The notes: generated from the letters alone by a model not told the origin. A stretch of DNA of 64,000 nt from Fibrobacterota bacterium (GCA_023459055.1 JAEWVR010000009.1:186001-250000); one strand, 5' to 3'. Counted from the first letter of the stretch, positions 27,799 to 36,995 are shown. Program-made: numbers and translations.

Positions 27799-28147
27799 TT
27801 TTTTTCTCCAAAATTTTTAATGACTACAAAATTGCAAGGCTTTTCAAATACACCGGAACCGGAATCAAATACACAAACTTTATTACCATTTTCAGAGACA
27901 CAAATGTAACAGTTACATTAGTTAAAGTCTCTTGAATCGGCAACATTCCGGCAAATTAATCATACACACTAACGAGCACTTGCATTGCATATCAGATATA
28001 ACAAGTACACCCATTATACAATTTTTACCACGATTAAATATAATCATATTTAATAAAAAAGAAAAGATTTAGAACAAAATTATGTTCTCTAAATAATTGA
28101 TTCTTTTAAATAAACGATTAAATGTTTTCAATTTAATCTAATAACTA
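27799..28147. promoter_or_regulatory. Intergenic region with 17-bp perfect palindrome
   Basis: AATGTAAC-A-GTTACATT at 27903-27919 is an exact inverted repeat, typical of a dimeric repressor operator. It lies between the Nudix gene and the Cys-rich protein gene. The rest is AT-rich with no gene. Confidence 0.45.
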
Positions 28148-28588
28148 TCACAGAACAACTGTTACCTGATCCCTGAGACGCTCAATTGCCATTTGTAACA
28201 TCAATGAATATTCGTAAGTGGAGAGACACTTGAATGCTGAGGCTGCATCCAGAAACATCGGATCTCTTCCCTCTTCCGGTTCCCCATCAAAGCCTGAAAA
28301 TTGATACAGAAAAAAAGTAATATGTTGTATTTCATCCAGATACTCAACATGAAAGTCATGTAAAAAACCAAGATTTATTCCTGTGGCTCCACTTTCCTCT
28401 TTAAGCTCTCGTGACGCCGCCTCTTCCTTTGTTTCACCCTTCTCCACATGTCCCTTGGGAAAGATCCATTTACCAGGATTTCTTCGTGATTTTTGTACAA
28501 GAAATTCGAGTGTAGTGCCATTAATTCTAAATACCACTGCCCCGGCACATGAGACCCGTGGCCTAAAAATTTTTCTTAATATTTTCAT
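28148..28588 (-). CDS. Nudix hydrolase
   Basis: The 146-residue protein has a full Nudix box (GHVEKGETKEEAASREL then KEESG, near residues 44-66), which binds the divalent metal that hydrolyses nucleoside diphosphate-X bonds. The preceding PGKWIFPKGHVEKG and the short length match the Ap4A hydrolase/diadenosine-polyphosphate branch (bacterial YqkG/AP4A-like), so alarmone or dinucleotide clean-up is likely but unproven. It is divergent from the FecR-like gene. Confidence 0.9.
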   Translation of the reverse strand: MKILRKIFRPRVSCAGAVVFRINGTTLEFLVQKSRRNPGKWIFPKGHVEKGETKEEAASRELKEESGATGINLGFLHDFHVEYLDEIQHITFFLYQFSGFDGEPEEGRDPMFLDAASAFKCLSTYEYSLMLQMAIERLRDQVTVVL

Positions 28589-28739
28589 CTAAATCCACCT
28601 GTCTGAATTTTATCTAAAGATACATTTCAGGTAAAAGTATTGTTCTAATAAAAAACCCGTTTAATTAAAAAGTTACTAATAATAAATAGAGCTGTTTTAA
28701 ATCGTTAATGCGTCATATATTTTCTTGAGTGTTAAATGT

Positions 28740-28773
28740 GCAGGTTTGCGAACGTAAACAGCTGCAAACCTGC
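28740..28773 (+). promoter_or_regulatory. Leader hairpin before the FecR-like gene
   Basis: A perfect ten-base stem GCAGGTTTGC / GCAAACCTGC with a 14-base loop ends 17 bases before the Shine-Dalgarno site of the next gene. It could affect translation or mRNA stability. Confidence 0.4.
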
Positions 28774-28801
28774 AGCTACAAATAAATACGGGAGGGTATT
28801 T

Positions 28802-29872
28802 GTGAAAAAGTTTTTCTATTTTGTATTGTCAGTACTTGTTATTTTGAATGCATCTTGTTTTAACGAAAGCCGTTTTGGAAAAGTTACATCACCTGATGAA
28901 GCATCTGTTTTTTCGCAAAAATCGGATTCCTGGAAACCGCTTAAAAAATCACATCCAGTATTTTACGGCGATACTATTTTATCAAAAGATAAACCGCTCG
29001 AAATTTCATTTGCCAATAAAAGCACACTGACTCTTGAACCAAACACAAAACTTATTATCATTGATTCATCAGATAAGAAGAATCACTACATATTTCCGAT
29101 TGTCTTTTATGGTGGTGTAATCTCTAATGTAAAGCATAAAAAGCCGGACGATTTTACGTATATTGTTTACACTCCGGTAGCATATGCACAACCTAACGGG
29201 TCTCATTTTTATGTTTCACATTCAGTACCATCAAATGTTACTGATGTTCATTCGTATGATGGCAATGTGATTGTCTATAATCTTTCAGACTTTAATGAGC
29301 CAACAGATGTTAACCCCGGATATACTACAGTTGTTAATGTATCCGGTTCTCCTATACCACCGAAGAAATTAAAATATGACCAATTCCGCAGGATTGGTTA
29401 TATGATTGAGCCTGAAATGTGCAAACACTACTGCGTTCTTTGGGGTTTTCCGGTTATACCTATCGCTGTTCCGGTTGCAGTACCGGTCCCGGTCGTGGAA
29501 GAAAAAATTGTGGAGGAACGTGTTATCGTTGATGATCACAGGGATTACAATAATCATAATCATCAGCCTCGCAGTAGAAGCAGAGTTAACGTAAATGTCA
29601 ATGTAAACGCGAATGTTCCCGGATTCGGTCTGCCAATGCTCCCTGTACCGGTAATGCCAGTACCTGTGCCACATCATGTTCCTCGGGCACATTATGCACC
29701 GGTTCCCGTTCCACCGATTATTGCACCTGTTCCGGTACCAGTTCCTGTTCCAGGTCGCCCTCATCATCATAGGAACGATAACAATAATGGCCACAGAAGG
29801 ATTGGTGGACCACCAATGCCAGTACCTCCAGTACCCGTGCCCGGACATGGACCAAACCCATTCAGACGTTAG
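28802..29872 (+). CDS. FecR-like lipoprotein with Pro-Val-rich C-terminal tail
   Basis: A 356-residue exported protein. The start is GTG 28802, with GGAGGG 5 bases upstream; it gives a lipoprotein signal (KKFFYFVLSVLVILNASC). Residues 25-170 (HPVFYGDTILSKDKPLEISF, STLTLEPNTKLII) match FecR domains, which sense or bind surface ligands. The last 140 residues are low-complexity: repeated VPVPV and PVPV units, an Asn/His-rich stretch and a VNVNVNVNANV run. The tail could span the periplasm or bind cell-wall or metal ligands. No sigma factor gene, the usual FecR partner, is nearby. Confidence 0.65.
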   Translation: MKKFFYFVLSVLVILNASCFNESRFGKVTSPDEASVFSQKSDSWKPLKKSHPVFYGDTILSKDKPLEISFANKSTLTLEPNTKLIIIDSSDKKNHYIFPIVFYGGVISNVKHKKPDDFTYIVYTPVAYAQPNGSHFYVSHSVPSNVTDVHSYDGNVIVYNLSDFNEPTDVNPGYTTVVNVSGSPIPPKKLKYDQFRRIGYMIEPEMCKHYCVLWGFPVIPIAVPVAVPVPVVEEKIVEERVIVDDHRDYNNHNHQPRSRSRVNVNVNVNANVPGFGLPMLPVPVMPVPVPHHVPRAHYAPVPVPPIIAPVPVPVPVPGRPHHHRNDNNNGHRRIGGPPMPVPPVPVPGHGPNPFRR

Positions 29873-30245
29873 TGTTCAGAGGAAGTAGCAAGAATCCAGA
29901 ATCCCGTAGCCAGTGGGAAGAAATCGATCCCCCACTGGAAGCTCCCCTCTTGATAAGGGGGGATTACTTTTTTATCAGATTAAACCATCCTGCGAGGGGA
30001 TGATATTATCAGGTTACTATTTATAAAGAGCCTAATTATTTCATCAAGTCCCCCCTATATTCCTGCGGAAGATTCAGGGGGCGAGTCCTGAATTTAATTG
30101 ATTATTTTCCCTGCCAACTATTCCCTTTTCTGTCTAATGTTATATATATTAATAAAATATGTTTCTGCAGATACATATCTGTATTGAATAATTTATAATA
30201 ATTATAATTTTATCATAACCAACAATACTGGTGAAAGGGAGCTTG
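29873..30245. repeat. Gene-free spacer with two hairpins
   Basis: CCAGTGGG/CCCACTGG (29910-29938) and CCCCT/AGGGG (29944-29960) stand close together, the second followed by a T-rich stretch at 29967-29972, so they may end transcription of the FecR-like gene. A G/C-rich patch at about 30049-30086 resembles dispersed non-coding repeats. Confidence 0.4.
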
Positions 30246-31001
30246 ATGAACACACACACACCTGATATTGAATGCTTGTATGGAGAAGAAAATAGCCGTG
30301 CAGAAATTGCAATTGCAAATGGTCAGAATCAGGAAGCGGCCCAGATACTTGTGAGTATAATTGATAAAGATTCCAATAACTGGAGAGCATACAACAACCT
30401 TGGAATTATCTCATGGTCAACATCAAAGTGGATTGATGCCTACCAGTTATTTACAAAAGCAGTTTCACTCAAAGGTGATTTTGAGGACGCACTAGTTAAC
30501 CTGTTTGATGCTGCACTAAAACTCAGGAAAATTGACGAGGTCTCCCCGTTATTCAACGCTGCTATCGAGATGAATCCATTGTTAAATGATGTCAGAATCA
30601 TATATGAAACAATTATCAGCATGAAAGATGAGATATACCAATCAAAACGGGCATTAAGTATCGGATTTTATAGTCCAGTTCTGGGTGAAGCTGAGAAACT
30701 ACTTGAAGAGGGAAACTATTACGCTGCTGCAAATAAATTCCTTGAATCTGTTGATACTGATGGTCCCAATGGTCCAGCGTATTGTGGACTTGGTATAATT
30801 TCATTTTACAAACAGAAATTTCATGATGCATATTCACTTTTTATCGAATCCATTCGACTCAGTCCTTGTGATCCGGAGACCTACCTGAATCTGCTTGATG
30901 TTTCCAGGGAGATCGGAAAAACTGATGTTGCAAAAGAGATATTCAATATTTACAGAAAAGAATTTCCTGAACTTGAAGCTATTGCACAGAATTTCATTTG
31001 A
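30246..31001 (+). CDS. Tetratricopeptide-repeat protein
   Basis: The 251-residue protein is built from TPR-like helical pairs: residues 30-70 (NWRAYNNLGIISWSTSKWIDAYQLF) and a second block at 150-220 (YYAAANKFLESV ... AYCGLGIISFYKQKFHDAYSLFIESI). These scaffolds bind partner proteins; the partner is unknown. ATG 30246 is preferred over 30231 because AGGGAG lies just upstream. No signal peptide, so it is cytoplasmic. The next gene follows after 89 bases and may be co-transcribed. Confidence 0.75.
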   Translation: MNTHTPDIECLYGEENSRAEIAIANGQNQEAAQILVSIIDKDSNNWRAYNNLGIISWSTSKWIDAYQLFTKAVSLKGDFEDALVNLFDAALKLRKIDEVSPLFNAAIEMNPLLNDVRIIYETIISMKDEIYQSKRALSIGFYSPVLGEAEKLLEEGNYYAAANKFLESVDTDGPNGPAYCGLGIISFYKQKFHDAYSLFIESIRLSPCDPETYLNLLDVSREIGKTDVAKEIFNIYRKEFPELEAIAQNFI

Positions 31002-31090
31002 CTTTGTAAACAGAATAAATGAACAATTCGATATTTATTTATATAAAACAGCATTTTCTGTAATCTATTCTCAGGACTAATTCTTATAGC

Positions 31091-31909
31091 ATGAAAAAAT
31101 TGTTATTGCCCGTTTTACTGGTATTTATTTCATTCAACAGCTATGCTGAAAAAACAGTTTCCGGTTTATACCTTAAACAATCTGCAGGCGGGTCATATAA
31201 TCCGATTGGTGTATTGATTACAACGCATCTGTTCTACAGAGTACCATTAATAAAAAAGGATGGCATTCTTTGGGAATCATCAAAAATTGATTTGGGTTTC
31301 CACAACGATCTTTCACCGGCATTTGAAAATCCCGGATTATTTATTCAAATCGAACCTATTGCAATCTTTGACTGCAAATTCCAGATAAACCGAGTACATT
31401 TATACAAGCAACTCGGTTTTGGCTATATTTCCCTTGATTCAGCATCAAGCAGTTATTCTCCGGATTCAATTAAGGATCGCTCTCAGTCTTCTAATAACGG
31501 CTACTGGATTAAAGTGGCCCCTACCCTGAAACTGATGATAAAAAAAATGATAATTGCAAATACGTTTTCTTTTAATTCCATAACGATGGATAAAAATGGC
31601 TACTACGTTGAACGTCTAACCAATACTTGTCTTGATAACGATGACATTCTGCTGGCAAACGACATTTTAACGCTTTACGAATTTTCAAAATCGTTTATTG
31701 CAGGTGCAAATTATTATTCAAACCGGGTACAGTCAACCGGCGCTGCAACACATCGCCTATCACTAGCAGCGATCTATGCTCATGAATTTAGTTCAAAGAC
31801 CGATTTTAATAGTGTGATACTCGCAGGAACGTATTTCAAACATGATTTTCTTACCTGGAAAGATCCTTACATTGCCTTGCAACTTGAAATTTCATATAAA
31901 TTCAGGTGA
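31091..31909 (+). CDS. Exported protein, probable outer-membrane beta-barrel
   Basis: The 272-residue product has a clear signal peptide (MKKLLLPVLLVFISFNSYA). The mature part alternates polar and aromatic residues in about ten to twelve strands and ends with ALQLEISYKFR, a C-terminal aromatic-x-Phe-like signature of barrel insertion. I recognise no family. It is the last gene before tRNA-fMet and the accessory island. Confidence 0.6.
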   Translation: MKKLLLPVLLVFISFNSYAEKTVSGLYLKQSAGGSYNPIGVLITTHLFYRVPLIKKDGILWESSKIDLGFHNDLSPAFENPGLFIQIEPIAIFDCKFQINRVHLYKQLGFGYISLDSASSSYSPDSIKDRSQSSNNGYWIKVAPTLKLMIKKMIIANTFSFNSITMDKNGYYVERLTNTCLDNDDILLANDILTLYEFSKSFIAGANYYSNRVQSTGAATHRLSLAAIYAHEFSSKTDFNSVILAGTYFKHDFLTWKDPYIALQLEISYKFR

Positions 31910-32038
31910 GTGCGTGAGATTTTATATTTTTTTTAAAAATAATTAACAAAGTTGTTGCGTAGTATATGTACAAAAGGTATATTAAAGCATCTTAATAAAC
32001 AAAGCAGTTAGTTAAGTGTTTGAAATACAAAGATTTAT

Positions 32039-32115
<77 letters not shown>

Positions 32116-32122
32116 ATAAATG

Positions 32123-32157
32123 AAAAAGGCTTGGATTCTGATCCAGGCCTTTTTTTA
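32123..32157 (+). terminator. Terminator of tRNA-fMet
   Basis: The stem AAAGGCTTGGAT / ATCCAGGCCTTT with a four-base loop is followed by seven T. Confidence 0.85.
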
Positions 32158-32228
32158 TTTGTTAGGGTGGGATCAGATGCATAGCGTTGTTCAGCACCGA
32201 ACGGCAGTGAGATACCACACCTTGCGTG

Positions 32229-32316
32229 AAATCGTGCCCCCGCGGCCTTTCTCACCGAATGTTATTAGTACATTCTTAATTTCTTTCTATTCCCAATCTC
32301 TTATCCAGGCCTTTTT
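32229..32316 (+). repeat. Duplicated tRNA-fMet tail and terminator (attachment-site scar)
   Basis: AAATCGTGCCCCCGC, the end of the tRNA at 32096-32110, is repeated exactly at 32229-32243. The terminator segment ATCCAGGCCTTTTT (32141) recurs at 32303-32316. This second copy of the 3' end of the tRNA locus lies 133-160 bases after the first, as left by integration at the tRNA. Confidence 0.6.
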
Positions 32317-32323
32317 ATTTATT

Positions 32324-32480
32324 GTGCAGCCGCATTCGCAAATTGTCCGAACTGTGATGTGTATGATTTTTTTGATATACATGATTTTTCTTGAATTGAT
32401 AATTGTAATTTGATTTGATCCCATAGGGATCAAATATTTATAGAATTCATGAGAACAATAACAATCCGAGTCCCGTAGGG
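32324..32480. repeat. Short dispersed-repeat copies
   Basis: 32324-32394 is a third, partial copy of the end of the two ~560-bp repeats (GCAGCCGCATTCGCAAATTG). After it, GATCCCATAGGGATC and GTCCCGTAGGGAC (about 32418-32475) are small palindromes of a kind I have seen scattered between genes in Bacteroidota-type genomes. No gene is present. Confidence 0.5.
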
Positions 32481-32625
32481 ACGTTATATTAATTTACCTA
32501 TAAACAAAATTCCAAAGTAACAACTGTCAAGTGTGATTGCGGAGAAATGTAAGATTGCATGGTTCTGAACAATATTTACACACCAGACATTGAAAACCGG
32601 AACCGTAGCACAGTACCACTGCTAT

Positions 32626-33193
32626 CGTAAAGCATGGAGTTTCTCCCCCTGCAACCCCGACCAGTCCTTTCTTTCCGGGGCCAATTCACCGGTAAACCGG
32701 TATTTGAATATTATATTTTTATTAGGTACCAAAAAGACTGGACAAAGAAGGGCCCTTTATTAAAATGAAAATTGACTGTCCGACGCGCTTTCAAAACTCG
32801 CTTAATGTATGCAAAGATCTGCTTTGCCAGTCACTCGTTACACGTTACCAGTCACTGCGTCTTGCGCACCCAACGCTCAAACAGTTGTAATCGCTTTCAT
32901 ATTGTTAAGACAGTTTGAAAACATGGCGGTGATATGCGGGATTGTAAAGATGTTTTTAACATTGTCAGGAGGTAGACATTTGTGCGTGAATTCAAACTGT
33001 TTTGAATAATGGTTTGTCCTATTTGCTCTATTTGTTGCTCTTAAGCGCTGCAGCCGCGAAATATACCAGACCGGGCCGCGGGCCCGGGCAAATTCGATCC
33101 CATCATCATTCATAAGCACTGAAAGGGCGGAATACCTGTTGCGCAGTCGCATTCGTAAATTGTCCGAACTGTGATTTGTGTGATTTTTGTGAT
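32626..33193. repeat. ~560-bp direct repeat, copy A
   Basis: Runs from CGTAAAGCATGGAG to the GATTTTTGTGAT motif and matches 35477-36032 with scattered substitutions and small gaps. It contains a CCGGGCC/GGCCCGG hairpin near 33074-33090 and a short frame at 32632-32766 that codes MEFLPLQPRP... in this copy and reads on in copy B. No transposase is encoded. The two copies bracket the xylose isomerase cassette. Confidence 0.75.
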
Positions 33194-33274
33194 AGACATG
33201 ATTTTTTATTTGTTATTGGGCCTGACTAAATTTCAAAACTGGAGAAAAAAATGATAGCTAAAAAGATCAATATT

Positions 33275-33454
33275 CTATTCGAATACTATGTTTGTTTTAA
33301 ATTTCAAATGCAACTCACCAAACTGTTGTTGCACCTGGTTCACCATCTCAAAAGGCAATAATGTCTGCGAGTGAAAACGGGCAGCGGCATTTATTAGCCG
33401 CTGCATACTATTCTGATCGCCAGCCGTGATTCGGACAGCGCTGTCTATTTGCTC
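33275..33454 (-). pseudogene. Coding remnant downstream of xylA
   Basis: An open minus-strand frame of 59 codons (EQIDSAVRITAGDQN ... QTLLPFEMVNQVQQQF ...) ends at TAG 33275 and reads like genuine protein, yet it has no start of its own upstream of an internal ATG at 33406 and overlaps the last codons of xylA. It is probably the 3' end of a gene cut by a recombination junction. I do not recognise the family. Confidence 0.35.
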
Positions 33455-34782
33455 AAAATTATCTCGTTGAAAATATTCTCGTAGAGTTCCTGCTTACCAC
33501 TTGTCAAGCCGATCTTGCCGTAGGTGGTCGCGAGGGCGGCGAGTTCGTCGAGCTTGAAACCGCCTTTTGCATACTTCGCGCCATTGCCGGAATCGAAGGA
33601 TGCATAGCGTGATTTCAGCATTGCGGGAATGCGTCCGTCGTCGATAATCGCCTGTGCTTTCAGCAGGCCGTATGCGAACATGTCCATGCCGCCGATATGA
33701 GCTATGAAGAGATCAGCTCCGTCGATCGAGTTGCGGCGCACCTTCGCGTCGAAGTTGAGTCCGCCTGTTTTGAATCCACCCATCTTTAGAAGTTGCATCA
33801 TTGCCATTGTCGTTTCGTATACGCTGGTCGGGAACTGGTCGGTATCCCAACCGGTTCTTGGGTCGCCGCGGTTTGCGTCAATCGAACCGAGCATGTCGTT
33901 GTCAACGCAAACGGCCAATTCATGGGCAAAGTCGTGTCCCGCAAGTTCGGCGTGGTTCGCTTCGATGTTCAGCTTGAAGTCTTTTTCAAGTCCGTTGGCG
34001 CGGAGGAAACCGATTACCGTTTCGGAGTCGAAGTCGTACTGATGCTTTGAGGGCTCCATCGGCTTGGGTTCGATGTAGAACGTTCCCTTGAATCCTTTTG
34101 CCCGTGCATAATCCCTGGCCATGATGAGCATACGGGCCAGGTTGTCTTTTTCGCGCTGCATTTCGGTGTTGAGGAGACTCATGTAACCTTCACGTCCGCC
34201 CCAGAATGTATAACCTTCGCCGCCGAGGTTTATTGTCGCGTCGATAGCACCTTTGATCTGGCTTGCGGCGAGGGCCACAACTTCAAAGTCGGGATTGGTC
34301 GCCGCGCCGTTCATGAAGCGCGGGCTGCTGAATACGTTGGCGGTTCCCCAGAGCAATTTCACTCCGGTAGCATCCTGGCGTTTTTTCAGGCCTTCGGTGA
34401 TTTTCGCAAGATTTGCGAGGCTTTCGTCCGGTGTTTTCCCTTCGGGCGAAATGTCGCGGTCGTGCCAGCAGTAGTAGGGAGTACCGATCTTGGTGATAAA
34501 TTCAAAGGCTGCGTCAGCTTTCGCTTCGGCGTTGGCCATTGGGTCATTCGAGACATTCCAGGGGAAGTCGCGTGTTGCCGAACCGAAGGGATCTCCGCCG
34601 TCTCCGCAGAAGCAATGCCAGTAAGCGGTTGCATAGCGGAGAATATCTTTCATTTTCTTTCCATTAACCATTTTATCCGGATCATAATACTTGAATGCGA
34701 GCGGATTCTTGGATGAAGGGCCTTCATAGGCAATTTTGCCGATTCCCGCAAAATACTCTTTGTTTCCCTTGAAATAAGACAT
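33445..34782 (-). CDS. xylA: Xylose isomerase
   Basis: XylA interconverts D-xylose and D-xylulose. The 445 residues match the long class II enzyme. Visible motifs: WHCFCGDGGDPFG near residue 48, the catalytic His in YYCWHDRDISPEG, the metal Glu in WGGREGY, FYIEPKPMEPSKHQYDFD, NIEANHAELAGHDF, and GSIDANRGDPRTGWDTDQFP. ATG 34782 has GGAGG 5 bases upstream; the longer frame is not needed. Codon use is clearly richer in G and C than in the surrounding genes. It sits between two direct repeats and next to a fragment of what may be xylB, which argues for acquisition by transfer. Confidence 0.95.
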   Translation of the reverse strand: MSYFKGNKEYFAGIGKIAYEGPSSKNPLAFKYYDPDKMVNGKKMKDILRYATAYWHCFCGDGGDPFGSATRDFPWNVSNDPMANAEAKADAAFEFITKIGTPYYCWHDRDISPEGKTPDESLANLAKITEGLKKRQDATGVKLLWGTANVFSSPRFMNGAATNPDFEVVALAASQIKGAIDATINLGGEGYTFWGGREGYMSLLNTEMQREKDNLARMLIMARDYARAKGFKGTFYIEPKPMEPSKHQYDFDSETVIGFLRANGLEKDFKLNIEANHAELAGHDFAHELAVCVDNDMLGSIDANRGDPRTGWDTDQFPTSVYETTMAMMQLLKMGGFKTGGLNFDAKVRRNSIDGADLFIAHIGGMDMFAYGLLKAQAIIDDGRIPAMLKSRYASFDSGNGAKYAKGGFKLDELAALATTYGKIGLTSGKQELYENIFNEIILSK

Positions 34783-34838
34783 AGAAACCTCCATAAAAAA
34801 TGCTATCCTGTGATACTTTAAAAAACCTTTTTGTTTTC

Positions 34839-35063
34839 TTAAAGAGTTATATAGAGAGGAGCGAACGCTCCAGGATACCAATTGTACTCGGTGTAAGCCT
34901 TATCATAGGCAGCAACCGAAGCCGAATCAGGATTGATGATACCGTCGTCGCCGAAGCAGTCATGGGCGTCGGTCAGATCGCCGATGTTTACTTTTTTTGC
35001 CGGTAAACGTGTCAAGGCACCAGAGAGCTTGAATTGCACCGCACATGCCGGACTGATAGACAA
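34839..35063 (-). pseudogene. Possible xylulokinase C-terminal remnant
   Basis: The last ~45 residues of this 74-codon frame (FGDDGIINPDSASVAAYDKA, then YTEYNWYPGAFAPLY) resemble the C-terminal end of xylulokinases (P-D-x-x-x-x-x-Y-x-x-x-Y-x-x-Y-P-x-L). Base composition matches xylA, not the AT-rich DNA beyond 35060. A xylB-xylA order is common, so this may be the end of a xylB truncated when the cassette moved. The match is short and partial. Confidence 0.4.
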
Positions 35064-35476
35064 ATTGATTGTTCAAGTTTTATTTTTTTTCTTTGCAGAT
35101 AATCATCTCACACGTTATTTCTCTGCATTAGTCATCTTGCTCCCGATCGATGCACATGTGGAATATATATTTTTCTGCTTTAGTGTCAAAAAGGTATAAT
35201 AAAATCGGCAACTTTGGGCAGGATACCCTTCGTTTCAAGAACATAGTGACAATGTGATACAATAAAATCTTCGGTCTTGCAACGGATTCTTTACATTTAA
35301 GTAATGTAGTGACAAAAATGGCTGTACCTATTTTGTGGTTTTTATTCAAACTAGAATCCTCCACGTAGCACAGTGTGTCATTGTGCGGCATTTACATCAG
35401 TGAAATAGTACAGTAGGTAAATGGTCGTCGAGCGGGAGTCGGGACGACGTTCTTATATGCTGTACCTTTTTGCTAA
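35064..35476. other. Gene-free AT-rich spacer
   Basis: I see no supported gene. It holds the region upstream of the xylB remnant and xylA; no clear promoter stands out. Confidence 0.4.
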
Positions 35477-36032
35477 CGTAAAGCATGGAACTTCTCCCCC
35501 TGCAACCCCGACCAGCCATTTCTTTCCGGGGCCAATTCACCGGTAAACCGGTATTTGAACATTATATTTTTATTAGGTACCAAAAATGCTGGACAAAGAA
35601 GGGTCCTTTATTAAAATGGAAATTGACCAATCGACGCGCTTTCAAAACTCGCTTATCGTACGCCAGGATCTCCTTTGCCAGTCACTCGTTACGCGTCACC
35701 AATCACTGCGCCTTACCCACCCAACGCTCAAACAGTTGAAATCGCTTCCAAATTGTTAAGACAGTTTGAAAATGTGTAGCGTTATGCGGAATTGTATAGA
35801 GGTTTTTAACATTGTCAAAGTGCCAGGATTTGTGCGTGAATTCAAACTGTTTTGAATAATGGTTTGTTCTATTTGCTCCTAAGCGCTGCAGGCGCGAAAT
35901 ACTCCAGCCCGGGCTGATGGCCCGGGTATAAATGAACCATCGATTTTTCATAAGCCCTGTAAGGGCGAAATACATGTTGCGCAGCCGCATTCGCAAATTG
36001 TCCGATCTGTGATTTGTTTGATTTTTGTGATT
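35477..36032. repeat. ~560-bp direct repeat, copy B
   Basis: Second copy of 32626-33193, same orientation, ending in the same GATTTGTTTGATTTTTGTGAT motif 15 bases before the stop of the next gene. It also contains the CCCGGGC/GCCCGGG hairpin (near 35907-35926). Confidence 0.75.
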
Positions 36033-36047
36033 TTATCCTGACCATTC

Positions 36048-36866
36048 TCACCAATTCATCTTTCCTTTTTCTAACCTTCGAATCCAACCATCATGTAGTT
36101 GATTCCATATGCCACTTGATGATCCTAACTTTGCAGCTTGTCGCGGGTGACATAATGGTATTAGATTGATACTGGAACCTGCAATGCTCATTGCATGGAT
36201 TCTACCATAAGTTTCATGCGTTGTTCCGAATTGTGACAGTTTTGTAAATTTACTATTTGCATAATATTTCAAGAACCAGCATATTGGCAAATCCCCCAGT
36301 AAAATAAGCGTTTCTGCTTTGGAATCTTTGAGTTCTTTTAAAATACGATCACGTTGTTTTTCAGAATCGAGTTCCTTTTTATCAAATACTGGTATTGTTG
36401 CAGGCGGAAGTTTTTTTTGTGTTGCTAATGGTAAATAATGTGTGTTAATTACTTTTTGCTGCTGCGGATTTACACGTGATTCTGGTAATAAGTCACAAAG
36501 CCAGGCATCATTTCTATCGATTCCAAGAGGATAAAGATATAATTCATCAAGTGCCCGGCCTGATGGTCCATTCAGATCTTTATTTGTTGGTTCAACCAAT
36601 TGCCCGCATTCTGGTGGAACATGAATCTGTTCGATTATTTCCTTTGCGCCATCACCACGCCAGAAGATGTAAGGTTCACTCGCAACTGCAAGTGCATTGA
36701 CTCTTTGCTTACCATCGGCACCAATCCAGCGTGCATGCACAGCACTGGCATAAACGCCAAGAACAAACACTTTTTTGGGAGTACGATCTGTTTGTTTGAC
36801 TGCACTTAATTGATTTCCGAATGGGAATATTGCGTTAGTTGTTTTGCTTTCATTAAGAGCATTCAT
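36048..36866 (-). CDS. Uracil-DNA-glycosylase-superfamily-like protein
   Basis: The 272-residue protein has a Rossmann-like core with features of the UDG superfamily: VFVLGVYASAVHARW near residue 33 (position of the G-x-x-P-x motif that activates water), AETLILLGDLPICWFLKYY near 190, and LIPLCHPRQAAKL near 233 in place of the H-P-S-P loop. Members remove uracil or other modified bases from DNA. The motifs are not canonical, so another base or a non-enzymatic role is possible. It is the last gene of the minus-strand defence block, 129 bases after mcrC. Confidence 0.45.
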   Translation of the reverse strand: MNALNESKTTNAIFPFGNQLSAVKQTDRTPKKVFVLGVYASAVHARWIGADGKQRVNALAVASEPYIFWRGDGAKEIIEQIHVPPECGQLVEPTNKDLNGPSGRALDELYLYPLGIDRNDAWLCDLLPESRVNPQQQKVINTHYLPLATQKKLPPATIPVFDKKELDSEKQRDRILKELKDSKAETLILLGDLPICWFLKYYANSKFTKLSQFGTTHETYGRIHAMSIAGSSINLIPLCHPRQAAKLGSSSGIWNQLHDGWIRRLEKGKMNW

Positions 36867-36995
36867 TTTATAAACTTTTCTTTTTTAATTGACTCTAAAC
36901 CCCATATTACATTAAAAACATCTTTAACTGCTTAAATAATAATACATTACAATTCCCAACACTTATAATTTGTGAATGAAATAATACATACTATT

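Noticed and set aside
29369..29848. 159-codon minus-strand frame rich in Trp, Asn and Arg
   Set aside because: It is the reverse of the low-complexity VPV-coding part of the FecR-like gene, so the composition is an artefact.
32877..33152. Minus-strand frames shared by the two ~560-bp repeats (also 35703-35996)
   Set aside because: Parts of the two readings match because the DNA matches, but both break in different places and no family is recognisable, so I treat them as non-coding repeat.
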